A stretch of 64,000 bases of DNA from Paenarthrobacter sp. Z7-10. GTDB lineage: Bacteria; Actinomycetota; Actinomycetes; Actinomycetales; Micrococcaceae. The notes under the pieces were generated by a model. The model saw only the letters and a list, made by a program, of their open reading frames with translations. It ran no database searches and was not told where the DNA came from. Location of the stretch: NCBI RefSeq assembly GCF_026932795.1, contig NZ_JADPVH010000004.1:1-64000 (forward strand), read 5' to 3'. Below, in pieces: positions 27,136 through 35,887 of the stretch (positions are counted from its first letter, which is position 1; each line of letters opens with the position of its first letter). The position numbers were made by a program, and so were the translations under genes.

Positions 27136-28679
27136 CAGTTTTGACCCTTGCGGCAATCCTCGCCGAATCGGCCCGCAACTACCCGGCGAAGACCGCCGTC
27201 GTCGACGGCGACCGGAGCTACAGCTACGCGAAACTCTGGGAGCAGGCGCGCAGCTACGCCTCCCAACTCCAGGATGCAGGGCTGAACGCCGGCGACGTGG
27301 CTGGCATCATGTCTCCCAACGTGGTGGAGTTTCCGCGGGCCTATTACGCGGTGCAGGCCGCCGGCGCCGTCGTCGTGCCCGTGCATTTGCTCCTCACCGT
27401 GGAGGAAATAGTCCAGGTGCTGCGCGACAGTGGTGCCAAACTGCTTATTTGCCACAGCGCATTCCTGGCCGTCGGCGCACCCGCAGCGAAGGAACTCGGA
27501 ATCCCACTGCTGGTGGTTGGTCCCGTTCCGGAGGAGCAGCGGGCTGGCCTGACGCTGCTGGACCCGGACGCGCTGCCGCGGGTGAACAGTTATGTGCCGC
27601 GCCAAGCCGAGGATCCCGCCGTCATTTTCTACACCTCCGGCACCACCGGAAAGCCCAAGGGCGCCATCCTGACCCAGCTCAATATGGTTATGAACGCCAC
27701 CGTTTCCGCCGTGGACGCCAATGACGTGCGCACCGATGACATTGCGCTCGGCTGCCTTCCGCTGTTCCATGTGTTCGGACAGACCGCGAGCATGAACGCC
27801 ATCTTCCGACTCGGCGCCACCTTGGTGCTGCTGCCCCGGTTCAGCGGCGCGGCGGCGCTGGATATGATCACCGCCCAGAACGTGAACGTTTTCCACGGCG
27901 TGCCCACCATGTACATGCAGCTGCTCGCCGCGGCGCAGGGGCGGGAGACCTTGCCGCAGCTGCGGCTGTGCGTCTCCGGCGGTGCAGCGCTGCCCGTTGC
28001 CGCAATGGAAAAGTTCAACGCAGCCTTCAGGGTGACCATCTACGAGGGCTACGGGCTTTCCGAGACGTCTCCGGTGGTCTGCACCAATACCCCCACGTCC
28101 GGAGTGAAGCCCGGCACCGTTGGTCCGGCCGTCTGGGGCGTGGAAGTGGAAATCACCGACCATACCGATCCCTCGCGGCTGCGGTTTCTGCCCAACGGCG
28201 AGCTGGGCGAGATCGTGGTGCGCGGCCACAACGTTTTTGCCGGCTACCTGAACAACCCCGAGGCCACTGCCGCGGCCATGACGGACGGCTGGTTCCACAC
28301 CGGCGATCTGGGAACGAAGGACGACGACGGCTTCATCACGGTGGTGGACCGAACCAAGGACGTGATCATCCGCTCCGGCTACAACGTCTATCCACGCGAG
28401 GTGGAGGAGGTGCTGGCGCGCCACCCCGCAGTGGCGCAGGTCGCGGTGATTGGACTGCCGGATGATCTGCGCGGCGAGGAAGTCTGTGCCGTGATCACCC
28501 TCGAACCGTCCTACGCGCAGAACCCGCCCAGTGCCGGGGAGATCATCGCCTGGAGCCAGGAGCACCTGGCAAAGTACAAGTATCCGCGCGTCATCCGCAT
28601 CATTGAGGCGCTGCCGTTAGGACCGAGCCAGAAAATCCTCAAGCGGGAGCTGCGGGAAACTTTCGCCGACGCAAAGTAA
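27132..28679 (+). CDS. acyl-CoA synthetase (AMP-forming)
   Basis: 515 aa from the ATG at 27132, 4-base overlap with tetR, with AGGAAG just upstream; the frame is open well 5' inside tetR but that is shadow. Adenylation motifs: VIFYTSGTTGKPKGA (P-loop), YEGYGLSETSPV, GWFHTGDLG, DRTKDVIIRSGYNVYPREVE, and the C-terminal catalytic Lys in GPSQKILKREL. It activates a carboxylic acid to its CoA thioester for the dehydrogenase and FadB-like protein. The operon lacks a thiolase. Confidence 0.9.
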   Translation: MTVLTLAAILAESARNYPAKTAVVDGDRSYSYAKLWEQARSYASQLQDAGLNAGDVAGIMSPNVVEFPRAYYAVQAAGAVVVPVHLLLTVEEIVQVLRDSGAKLLICHSAFLAVGAPAAKELGIPLLVVGPVPEEQRAGLTLLDPDALPRVNSYVPRQAEDPAVIFYTSGTTGKPKGAILTQLNMVMNATVSAVDANDVRTDDIALGCLPLFHVFGQTASMNAIFRLGATLVLLPRFSGAAALDMITAQNVNVFHGVPTMYMQLLAAAQGRETLPQLRLCVSGGAALPVAAMEKFNAAFRVTIYEGYGLSETSPVVCTNTPTSGVKPGTVGPAVWGVEVEITDHTDPSRLRFLPNGELGEIVVRGHNVFAGYLNNPEATAAAMTDGWFHTGDLGTKDDDGFITVVDRTKDVIIRSGYNVYPREVEEVLARHPAVAQVAVIGLPDDLRGEEVCAVITLEPSYAQNPPSAGEIIAWSQEHLAKYKYPRVIRIIEALPLGPSQKILKRELRETFADAK

Positions 28680-28814
28680 GCGGGCTAGGCCGATGATTTC
28701 ATTTGGATTGAGGGACTGACGGTTGCCGAGGTCCCACATCCTGACCGGCGCTGATGGCCTGAAGTCAAAGGCAGGATCGTGCAGCCGATGTGGCGTTCAT
28801 TCGGCGGCTGACGT

Positions 28815-29966
28815 CTACAGCAGATTTTGCCGTGGAACTATCACCTTGCGGATGATGATCAGCGCGGCAGCGGCGACGGGGATGGCCACCAGGGCCCCAA
28901 GTATTCCGGCCAGCGTCCCACCCGTCACGGCGGCGACAACCACCAGAGAGCCGGGGACAGCGACGGCACGATTCATGATCCGCGGCGTCAGGATGTAGGC
29001 CTCCACCTGCATGTAAATCAGATAGTAGATCCCCACGATCAGTGCCGTTTGCGGGGAAGCAATCAGGGAGATCAGGGTGATGATGGTGGCCGAAACGGCT
29101 GTTCCAACCAGGGGAATCAGCGCTCCCACCAAAGCGAAAAGCGCCAGCAGCAGCGGGACGGGCGCGCCGACCAGCGACAGGACAATCGCCGAAAGCACAC
29201 CGTTCAGAACTGAGAGTGACAGTTGGCCCATCACATAACTGCTGACCGCCGTCGAAATGTCCTCGGTCACCTCGGCAAACTTATCCCGCCTGCTGGCAGG
29301 TACCAGCTGATAGAGGGACCTTTTCATGCCGCGCATGGAGACGACGAAATAGAGCGTGAGTACGAAGACGATCACCACGCCAGTCACACCACTGGCGATG
29401 CCCTTGCCGACCGCCAGCAGGCCGCCGCCAAGGGCCAACAAATTGGCTGGTACTTTGAAAAAGGACCCAATATTGTTAACCAAGGCGTTTACATCGATGT
29501 ACCCGGCCAGCAGCCTTTCCATGTACCGGATCCATGGCGTTTCGGACGCCTGAGTGACAAGCGCCGGGACGCTTTCAATCAGGTCCCGTGCCTGCTGGAT
29601 GATCAGCGGTACGACGAGCAGCACGATGCCGGCGAGAACCGCCAGCAGAGCGGCGAAAAGCAGTACGACGGCGGCCGGGCGCGGCAGGCGCAGGCGCTCC
29701 AGCCAGCCCACCACCGGGTCGAGTCCAAGGGCAATGAAAAGCGCGATGACGATATAGGCCAGAACGGTCGCGAGAGAGGCCACTGCGCCCCAGATCAGCA
29801 CTGCCACGCCCACGCCCAATGCCCCGATCAGGCCAACCTGGAACGCCCGCAGGCGTACAAAAGTCAACCTGCCGGACATTGCCTTGCCCGCGCCCGAATG
29901 CCGGGACTCCAATTTCCGGAAGCTCAGCTCCCTGGATGTCGGTCCGGAGTTTTGGCTCGGTGGCAT
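28815..29966 (-). CDS. AI-2E-family transporter
   Basis: 383 aa from the ATG at 29966; ATGs at 30023 and 29879 are also possible and none has a convincing ribosome site. Eight hydrophobic segments in the AI-2E/TqsA/YdiK arrangement: two pairs at the N-terminus, a long hydrophilic region (PWIRYMERLLAGYIDVNALV), then VFVLTLYFVVSMRGMKRSLY and the conserved ending of about four helices. Members export small molecules or act as Na+/H+ antiporters; substrate open. Convergent with the acyl-CoA synthetase. Confidence 0.78.
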   Translation of the reverse strand: MPPSQNSGPTSRELSFRKLESRHSGAGKAMSGRLTFVRLRAFQVGLIGALGVGVAVLIWGAVASLATVLAYIVIALFIALGLDPVVGWLERLRLPRPAAVVLLFAALLAVLAGIVLLVVPLIIQQARDLIESVPALVTQASETPWIRYMERLLAGYIDVNALVNNIGSFFKVPANLLALGGGLLAVGKGIASGVTGVVIVFVLTLYFVVSMRGMKRSLYQLVPASRRDKFAEVTEDISTAVSSYVMGQLSLSVLNGVLSAIVLSLVGAPVPLLLALFALVGALIPLVGTAVSATIITLISLIASPQTALIVGIYYLIYMQVEAYILTPRIMNRAVAVPGSLVVVAAVTGGTLAGILGALVAIPVAAAALIIIRKVIVPRQNLL

Positions 29967-30165
29967 GCGCCGTAGTTGATGTGGCCTTCCGGTGCCCGGA
30001 TGCCGTGCCTTGTTGACCCTCATCGCCCTTATTTCCCACGGACATAAAGCCTGCAACGGCATCCGGGCCCGGACCGGTTGAACCGTCGTTGCCCCCAGAT
30101 CGGCGGCGGGCACCTCCTGCCCAGCATAACCGTGCCCTTCGACAATCGCCGCCTGCACCGCCCGT

Positions 30166-30231
30166 CCCAAGTAAGTAACAGCAGGTGCACGCAAAACACG
30201 TTTTGAGTGCACCTGCTGTTACTTACTTGGG
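30166..30231. repeat. 25-bp-arm palindrome (REP-like element)
   Basis: Left arm 30166-30190 and right arm 30207-30231 are perfect reverse complements over 25 bp (left arm begins CCCAAGTAAGTAACAGC). The 16-base centre is itself nearly palindromic (CAAAAC-AC-GTTTTG). It lies between the hsdR stop and the AI-2E gene, with no T-run as in an ordinary terminator. It may be a repetitive extragenic palindrome or a hairpin that protects the hsdR mRNA end. Confidence 0.85.
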
Positions 30232-30272
30232 GTAGGGGCGTCCACGTACTGAGTTGGGGTAGGGGTGTCCAC
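30227..30272. repeat. two 19-bp direct repeats beside the palindrome
   Basis: TTGGGGTAGGGGCGTCCAC (30227-30245) and the same with TGTCC for CGTCC (30254-30272), 27 bp apart. The first overlaps the right arm of the palindrome, and the second ends 12 bases from the hsdR stop. The bases beside the repeats (ACTTACTTG) recur in the palindrome arm, so this is one composite element. Confidence 0.8.
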
Positions 30273-30284
30273 TTACTTGAGGAA

Positions 30285-33200
30285 CTACCCTCGGGCCTCG
30301 GCGAAGCGCGGTGCCATGGACTCCATCTGCTCCATCACCAGCTTGATCGCAGCCGGCTGCTTGTCCGGCGGGTAGCCGAACTTCACCAGCAGCCGCTTGA
30401 TGGAGGAGCGGAGTTTGGCCCGCACATCGTCGCGCACGGTCCAGTCGGTGCGCACGTCCCGCCGCATTACGGAAACCAGCTCCCGTGCAATGTCGGCCAG
30501 GACGCCTTCGCCGTGGACCTCCACTGCCGATTGGTTGGAAGCCACGGCGTCGTAGAAGGCCAGTTCGTCGGAGTTCAGCGGGGGAGTGAAGTTCTCGCCG
30601 CGCTTGGACTCCAGGGCGACCTCGCGCGCCAGCGCCACCAGCTCGGCAATGACCTCGGCGCTGGTCAGCTGCTGGTTGGTGTACTTCTTCATCAGCTCCG
30701 TGATCCGCTCAGAGAACGCGCGCTCCCGGATGACGTTGTTCCTGGTCGAAGCCACGGTCTCATCGGCGATGAGCTTCCGGAGTGCCTCGATGGCCAACTG
30801 CGGGTTGCGCGCCTGCTGGGTCTTGGCAGCGAATTCCGGCGTCAGGTCATCCAGCGACGGCTTGGGCATCCCGGCGGCGTCGTAGATGTCCAGCACGTCG
30901 CCGGACGAGGTAGCTTCGGCGATCAGCTGACCGAGCAGACGCTGGATGTCCTCGGGAACGGGTTCGCCGCTGGCCTGGCGTGCCGCCGCATCGTACTTGG
31001 CCATCCAAACCCGGATCTCCTCGTAGAGCTGGATCTCCGGCCGGAACGCGCCGAGGTTTTCGGTGCCGGAGCACAGCGCCCACGCCCGGGACAGTTGCCC
31101 CGACAGCCGGCGGTACTTCGCCGCCAATGTCTCCTCGCCCGCGGTGGCTTGGTTGCCGGGCGTCGCCGGATCCCGCAGGTAGGCGGTAGAGCCGGTGACG
31201 GCGTTCAGAAACGGGCGCTTCCCACCGGCATTGAGCACGGCACGCCAGTCGTAACCCGCCAGCAGGGCGGCCAGCTTACCCACCAAGTCCAGCGTCGCGG
31301 CGATGGCTTCGTCGATGTTCTTTCCCACCGGCTTGTTCTTCTGGTCACCGGCCGTGTACTCACCCAGCGCCTTGGCCAGGTTCTCGGCCAGCGGCGCGTA
31401 AGCCACCAACAGGCCGTCCTCCTTGCCGCGGAACGTGCGGTTCACCCGCGCCAGAGTCTGCATCAGCAGGGCACCCTTCAGCGGCCGGTCCAGGTACAGG
31501 GTGTGCAGGGGAGGGGAGTCATAGCCGGTAAGCATCATGTCCTTGACGATCACGATCTCCAACTCGTCGTCGACGTCCTTGAGCCGCTCCTTCAAGCGCG
31601 CGTTCAAGGAGTCCCGCCGCGTGTGATCGGACACCGGTGGCACGTCGGAGGCGGTGCCGGAATAGACGACCTTGATCCTGCCTTTGTCCAGATCCGATGA
31701 GTGCCAGTCCGGCCGCAGAGCAACGATGGCGGTGTAGAGGTTTGCGCAAATTTCCCGGGTTCCGCCGACGATCATGGCTTTGCCCGGGGCACTGATGAAT
31801 TGCTGCATGCGGGATCGGCGGTTTTCCCAATGGTCCACCAGGTCCTGCGCCAGTGCCGCAATGCGTTTCGGGGCGCCGTAGACGGCGTTGACGACGGCGA
31901 CGCTCGCCTCGATGCGGGAACGTTCCGTATCGTCCAGGCCAGCCGTAGCCTCATCCGCGGCGATGTCGAGGGTCTCCTCGGTCACGTTTTTGGCGAGCCC
32001 GACCTTGATCAGCCGAGGTTCGAAGTAGACCGGCACGGTGGCGCCGTCGTCGACGGCGCGGGACAGGTCGTAAATGTCGATGTAGTCGCCGAAAACGTCG
32101 CGCGTGTTGCGGTCGTCGAAGGAGATCGGCGTGCCTGTGAAGGCAATCAGGGTGGCGTTTGGGAGGGCGTCACGGAGGTGCCGAGCGTAGCCGTCGAGGT
32201 CGTCATAGTGGCTGCGGTGCGCCTCGTCGACGACGACGATGATGTTCCGTCGTGCGCTCAGCAGCGGGTGATCGTCGCCGGCATCCTTTTCCGCCTGGCT
32301 GCGGCCGAATTTCTGCAGAGTCGTGAAGTAAATGCCGCCGGTGGTCCGGTTGCTCAGCTCCTCCCGGAGCTCGAAACGACGGCGGATCTGCCTCGGAGCC
32401 TCGGGCAGCAGCAGGCTCTGTTGAAATGTTTCGTAGAGCTGGCCGTCGAGTTCGTTGCGGTCGGTGATGACGACGACGGTTGGGTTCAGCAGCTTGGGAT
32501 GCCGGACCACAAGGTTGGTGTAGAGCTCCATCTCCATTGACTTGCCGGAGCCCTGGGTGTGCCAAACGACACCTGCCTTGCCATTGCTCCCGACCGCCTG
32601 CACCGTGCTGCCGACTGCCCGGTTCACGGCGAAGTACTGGTGCGGCTTGGCGATCCGCTTCGCCAGCCCGTCGGATCCCTCGTCGAAGGCGGTGAAGTTT
32701 CGGGTCAGCTGCAGGAAACGGGTGAGGTTGTAGAGACCGTCCAGCGCGGTTTCCATCGGGGTCACGGCTTCGCCATCCAGCAGAAAGCCCGGCGGAACCG
32801 GGACGCCGTCGTCGTCGACGTTCCACGGCGAAAAGTGGTTTAGCGGAGTGAAGGGCGTGCCGTACTTCGCCAGGATCCCGTCCGAGGCGAGCGTAAAGAC
32901 GCAGAACCGAAACGCCAGCGGGAACTCGCGCAGGTAGGTCTGGAGCTGAGCGTGGGCACCGGCGACGTCGGCGTTCGCGCTGCCGGCTTTTTTGAGCTCG
33001 ACGACGCTGACCGGCATGCCGTTGCAGTACAGCACCAGGTCGAAACGGCGCCGGTAGTCGCCTCGGACGATGGTGACCTGATTGACGGCAAGCCAGTCGT
33101 TGGCATCCTCGTCGGCACTGATCAGGCGCAGAGTCGGGTTCAGCTCCGTACCGTCGGGCTCGATGTAGCTCACGCCGCGGTACCCGTCGACTAGGCAGCT

Positions 33201-33476
33201 GTGGATCCGGTGGTTTTCGGTGATGGCGTCCTGCGACTTCGGGGCGGCGATTTCCGCGAGCGCCTGCTGCACGTACTGTTCCGGAACGCCCGGGTTGAAC
33301 TTCCGCAGAGCGGCCAGCAACCGTGGCCGGATCAGCAGCTCATCCCAGCTGTCCCGTTCACCGGTTCCCGGTGCAATTGCATTGCCGGAAGTTGGTCGCC
33401 AGCCCAAATCAGCGAGCTGTTCGAGGGCCAGGCCCTCCCAGTCGGCCTCTGAGAAAGTGGTTGCCGTTAGTGTCAT
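30285..33476 (-). CDS. hsdR: type I restriction endonuclease subunit R
   Basis: 1063 aa, complete. The N-terminal PD-(D/E)xK nuclease has Asp at about 146 (RRFDLVLY) and VELKKAG at about 159-165. Superfamily 2 helicase motifs follow: HTQGSGKSMEM (Walker A, about 309), VVDEAHRSHYDDL, LIAFTGTPIS, and MLTGYDSPPLHTLYLDRPLKG. The C-terminal helical domain docks to HsdM. It would cut DNA after ATP-driven translocation. No hsdM or hsdS gene exists in the window, so it is orphan here and should be inactive for restriction unless the partners are elsewhere. Flanked by a palindromic repeat and a toxin-antitoxin pair. Confidence 0.92.
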   Translation of the reverse strand: MTLTATTFSEADWEGLALEQLADLGWRPTSGNAIAPGTGERDSWDELLIRPRLLAALRKFNPGVPEQYVQQALAEIAAPKSQDAITENHRIHSCLVDGYRGVSYIEPDGTELNPTLRLISADEDANDWLAVNQVTIVRGDYRRRFDLVLYCNGMPVSVVELKKAGSANADVAGAHAQLQTYLREFPLAFRFCVFTLASDGILAKYGTPFTPLNHFSPWNVDDDGVPVPPGFLLDGEAVTPMETALDGLYNLTRFLQLTRNFTAFDEGSDGLAKRIAKPHQYFAVNRAVGSTVQAVGSNGKAGVVWHTQGSGKSMEMELYTNLVVRHPKLLNPTVVVITDRNELDGQLYETFQQSLLLPEAPRQIRRRFELREELSNRTTGGIYFTTLQKFGRSQAEKDAGDDHPLLSARRNIIVVVDEAHRSHYDDLDGYARHLRDALPNATLIAFTGTPISFDDRNTRDVFGDYIDIYDLSRAVDDGATVPVYFEPRLIKVGLAKNVTEETLDIAADEATAGLDDTERSRIEASVAVVNAVYGAPKRIAALAQDLVDHWENRRSRMQQFISAPGKAMIVGGTREICANLYTAIVALRPDWHSSDLDKGRIKVVYSGTASDVPPVSDHTRRDSLNARLKERLKDVDDELEIVIVKDMMLTGYDSPPLHTLYLDRPLKGALLMQTLARVNRTFRGKEDGLLVAYAPLAENLAKALGEYTAGDQKNKPVGKNIDEAIAATLDLVGKLAALLAGYDWRAVLNAGGKRPFLNAVTGSTAYLRDPATPGNQATAGEETLAAKYRRLSGQLSRAWALCSGTENLGAFRPEIQLYEEIRVWMAKYDAAARQASGEPVPEDIQRLLGQLIAEATSSGDVLDIYDAAGMPKPSLDDLTPEFAAKTQQARNPQLAIEALRKLIADETVASTRNNVIRERAFSERITELMKKYTNQQLTSAEVIAELVALAREVALESKRGENFTPPLNSDELAFYDAVASNQSAVEVHGEGVLADIARELVSVMRRDVRTDWTVRDDVRAKLRSSIKRLLVKFGYPPDKQPAAIKLVMEQMESMAPRFAEARG

Positions 33477-33656
33477 GTTTTTCTTCCCCCAAGTTGTTGC
33501 TGTCCAGCTTATCCTCGGCGGGTCCGCAGAGCCCTGCAGGTGGCCGCGGACCAGTAGATGCCCGGCTGGCCCAGATCGCCAGACGCTGACATTTCATCGC
33601 TAGGTTGGCTAGATGTCGGGCTACTTGCTGGCCAATAAACGGGCTACACTGAAATC

Positions 33657-33932
33657 ATGAAAACGGTATCGTTGAGTGAGGCCAAGGACAAGCTTTCCGC
33701 CTTGATTGACGAAGCAGAGATTACTCACGAGATCATTCAGGTGACCCGGCACGGGCATCCGGCGGCCGTCATCATGTCGGCAGACGATCTGGAGTCACTG
33801 CACGAGACGTTGCATTGGCTTTCCCAGCCCGGCATTCGGGAAGATCTTGCTGAGGCCCGGCGCGACATTATTGACGGCAATACTGTCGGTGGCGACGACC
33901 TGCGTTCCAAGTTTGGATTGCCGCTGCGGTGA
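33657..33932 (+). CDS. Phd/YefM-family antitoxin
   Basis: 91 aa. MKTVSLSEAKDKLSALIDEA and TRHGHPAAVIMSADDLESL are the Phd/YefM DNA-binding domain, and the acidic C-terminal helix would wrap the toxin. TACACT at 33645-33650 is 6 bases before the ATG, so the message is probably leaderless. 4-base overlap with the toxin gene. Confidence 0.9.
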   Translation: MKTVSLSEAKDKLSALIDEAEITHEIIQVTRHGHPAAVIMSADDLESLHETLHWLSQPGIREDLAEARRDIIDGNTVGGDDLRSKFGLPLR

Positions 33933-34210
33933 CCGGCCCTGACCAGCCCTGGAACATCGAGGTCACCAGTTCGGCGCTCCGAGGACTCAACCGGCTGCCG
34001 GGCAAGATCGGCGCCGCCATCGTCGAGTTCATCACCGGCGGCTTGGCTGAGAACCCCCAGAGGGTCAGCAAGCCCCTCGTGAACGAGCTACAGGGATTTC
34101 GGTCTGCCCGCCGTGGTGACTACCGGATTCTCTTCACTGTTGACATTGAAACCCGAACCGTCTACGTCCATCGCATCGATCACCGTGCCGATGTGTACCG
34201 GCCGCGGTAA
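33929..34210 (+). CDS. RelE/ParE-family toxin
   Basis: 93 aa, GTG start overlapping the antitoxin stop. VTSSALRGLNRLPGKIGAAI, KPLVNELQGFRSARRGDYRI and the ending VYVHRIDHRADVYRPR are RelE-fold signatures, with the basic residues used for ribosome-dependent mRNA cleavage. It completes a Phd-RelE type II toxin-antitoxin pair beside a lone hsdR. Confidence 0.9.
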   Translation: MTGPDQPWNIEVTSSALRGLNRLPGKIGAAIVEFITGGLAENPQRVSKPLVNELQGFRSARRGDYRILFTVDIETRTVYVHRIDHRADVYRPR

Positions 34211-34214
34211 CGGT

Positions 34215-34388
34215 TTCAGTCTCGGTGCGCGTTACGAGCTGGACGTTCGCGCCGGTGTCGGGGGAGGTGTAACGGGCCACCCATCCCATGTTGAACTCCT
34301 CGGTACTCAGCCCGAGGTAATCGGTGTAGAAGTTCTTCGTTGCCCCAATGTCAGCAACTCTTAGGTTGGCCGTAATTCTCGTGGCGCG
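34215..34388 (-). pseudogene. 5' fragment of a glyoxalase/bleomycin-resistance gene
   Basis: From an ATG at 34388 the minus strand reads MRATRITANLRVADIGATKN, then FYTDYLGLSTEEF, then MGWVARYTSPDTGANVQLVTR: the first beta-alpha-beta-beta-beta half of a VOC-fold protein. Likeness ends at about 34215, a few bases beyond the relE stop, and the frame continues as antisense of relE to 34134. The second half of the fold, with its metal ligands, is missing. The truncation point marks a junction of the hsdR/TA segment. Confidence 0.7.
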
Positions 34389-34529
34389 CATGCGCTTCTC
34401 CTGTCTGCAGCGGATGTGCACGACACTCCTCCGCAGGGTGCGGTGTCTACTGGCTCGCGCACGCCAGCGCCTGCGGACCGCCACAAGTGGGACAATTCGT
34501 GCCGTCTTCGAGAGGGGCGTAGTCATGGC

Positions 34530-35843
34530 TCAGATGACAATCCGCAGCGGGTCCTCCAAGTTGCGCTTCAGGTCGGACAGGAAGGCCGCGGCGGTGGCGC
34601 CGTCGAGCACCCGGTGGTCGGAGGTCAGCGTGATCTTCATGACGCGACGGGTTCGTAGTTCGCCGTCCTGGACATAGGGTTCCTCGGTGGTGGCGCCCAC
34701 CGCCAGGATGGCGGCCTCGGGCGGATTGATCACGGCCGTGAAGTTGTCGATGCCAAACATGCCCAGGTTGCTGATCGTAAAGGTGCCGCCGCTGAATTCC
34801 TGCAGCGATAGCGTGCCGGCACGGGCTTTTTCCGCGAGGTTGCGAGTCTCGCCTGCAATCTGGTCCAAGCTCTTGGCATCCGCTTCGGTCACCACGGGTA
34901 CGATCAGGCCGTCGGCCAAGGCCACGGCAACTCCGACGTTTATCCGGCGGTGCGTCAAAATCCGGTCGGTGGCCCACGACGAGTTGACCTGCGGATGCGC
35001 CCTCAGTGTGACGGCGCAGGCGCGCACCAGCAAGTCAGTGACGCTGACCCTGATGCCGCGATCGGTGAACCGTTCATTGACCTCGCGGCGGAAGTCCAGC
35101 AGCCTGTCCATGCCGACGACGATGGTCAGGTAGAAGTGCGGCGCGGCGGCGCTTTCGGTCAGCCTGCGGGCAGTGACCTTGCGCATCTGGGTCAGCGGGA
35201 CCTCCACCGAGTCCGCTTGGGTGCCGGCGTCGAGTTGGTGAATGTCTGAGGTCGACGGCGGCGGTGTCGGCTTTGGCGACGACGACGGCACCCCCTGGGG
35301 GGCCGACGACGGTACTGGCTGAGGTGCCGACGACGGTGCCGGCTGGTTGGTGTCCAAGCGGGGAGTAGTTCCGGGCACCGCGCTCCTTTCCATCGCAACT
35401 ACGGCGGCCTCCACATCCGCGCGCACAATCCGACCGCCGGGGCCCGTGCCAGTGATGGTTGCCGGGTCCAGGCCGTGCCGGGCCGCGTCCCGCCGGGCCA
35501 GCGGCGAGCTAAGCAATCGTGGTGAGGGCCCAATGCCCACTGTGCGGGTAGGCATCGTGCCGGAAGCCGTGTCGGGAGAAGTCTCCGTGCTCGTGCCTGC
35601 GGTCCGGCCGCCGCTCCCGATCACTGCGAGGGGCTGGCCGATGGCCACCGTGGTGCCTTCGGGAACGAGCAGTTTCTCAAGGACTCCGTCGTCGAAGCTT
35701 TCCAGCTCCATGGTGGCCTTGTCGGTGTCGATCTCGCCGATCACGTCCCCCTGCCGGACGGCATCGCCCTCTTTTTTGAGCCAGCGGCTGAGCACGCCCT
35801 CCTCCATCGTGTCGGAAAGCCTGGGCATGACTACTTCGGGCAT
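34530..35843 (-). CDS. 2-oxoacid dehydrogenase E2 (dihydrolipoamide acyltransferase)
   Basis: 437 aa with three domains. Lipoyl domain 1-76 (lipoylated Lys in IDTDKATMELES); subunit-binding domain about 108-145 (SPLARRDAARHGLDPATITG); a Pro/Ser-rich linker with repeated PSSAPQ units (about 160-195); catalytic domain 205-437 ending DHRVLDGATAAAFL with the active His/Asp. It transfers the acyl group from E1 to CoA. GATAGGAGG stands before the ATG. Third gene after E1alpha and E1beta; no E3 in the window. Pyruvate is the most likely substrate. Confidence 0.9.
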   Translation of the reverse strand: MPEVVMPRLSDTMEEGVLSRWLKKEGDAVRQGDVIGEIDTDKATMELESFDDGVLEKLLVPEGTTVAIGQPLAVIGSGGRTAGTSTETSPDTASGTMPTRTVGIGPSPRLLSSPLARRDAARHGLDPATITGTGPGGRIVRADVEAAVVAMERSAVPGTTPRLDTNQPAPSSAPQPVPSSAPQGVPSSSPKPTPPPSTSDIHQLDAGTQADSVEVPLTQMRKVTARRLTESAAAPHFYLTIVVGMDRLLDFRREVNERFTDRGIRVSVTDLLVRACAVTLRAHPQVNSSWATDRILTHRRINVGVAVALADGLIVPVVTEADAKSLDQIAGETRNLAEKARAGTLSLQEFSGGTFTISNLGMFGIDNFTAVINPPEAAILAVGATTEEPYVQDGELRTRRVMKITLTSDHRVLDGATAAAFLSDLKRNLEDPLRIVI

Positions 35844-35887
35844 GGAATCCTCCTATCAGGTAACAACGTATATGGGTTCTGCGGCTG

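Noticed and set aside
34447-34530. short frame after E2 reading TNCPTCGG, like a zinc-ribbon end
   Set aside because: No start or ribosome site of its own and no upstream partner; probably shadow of the E2 3' end.
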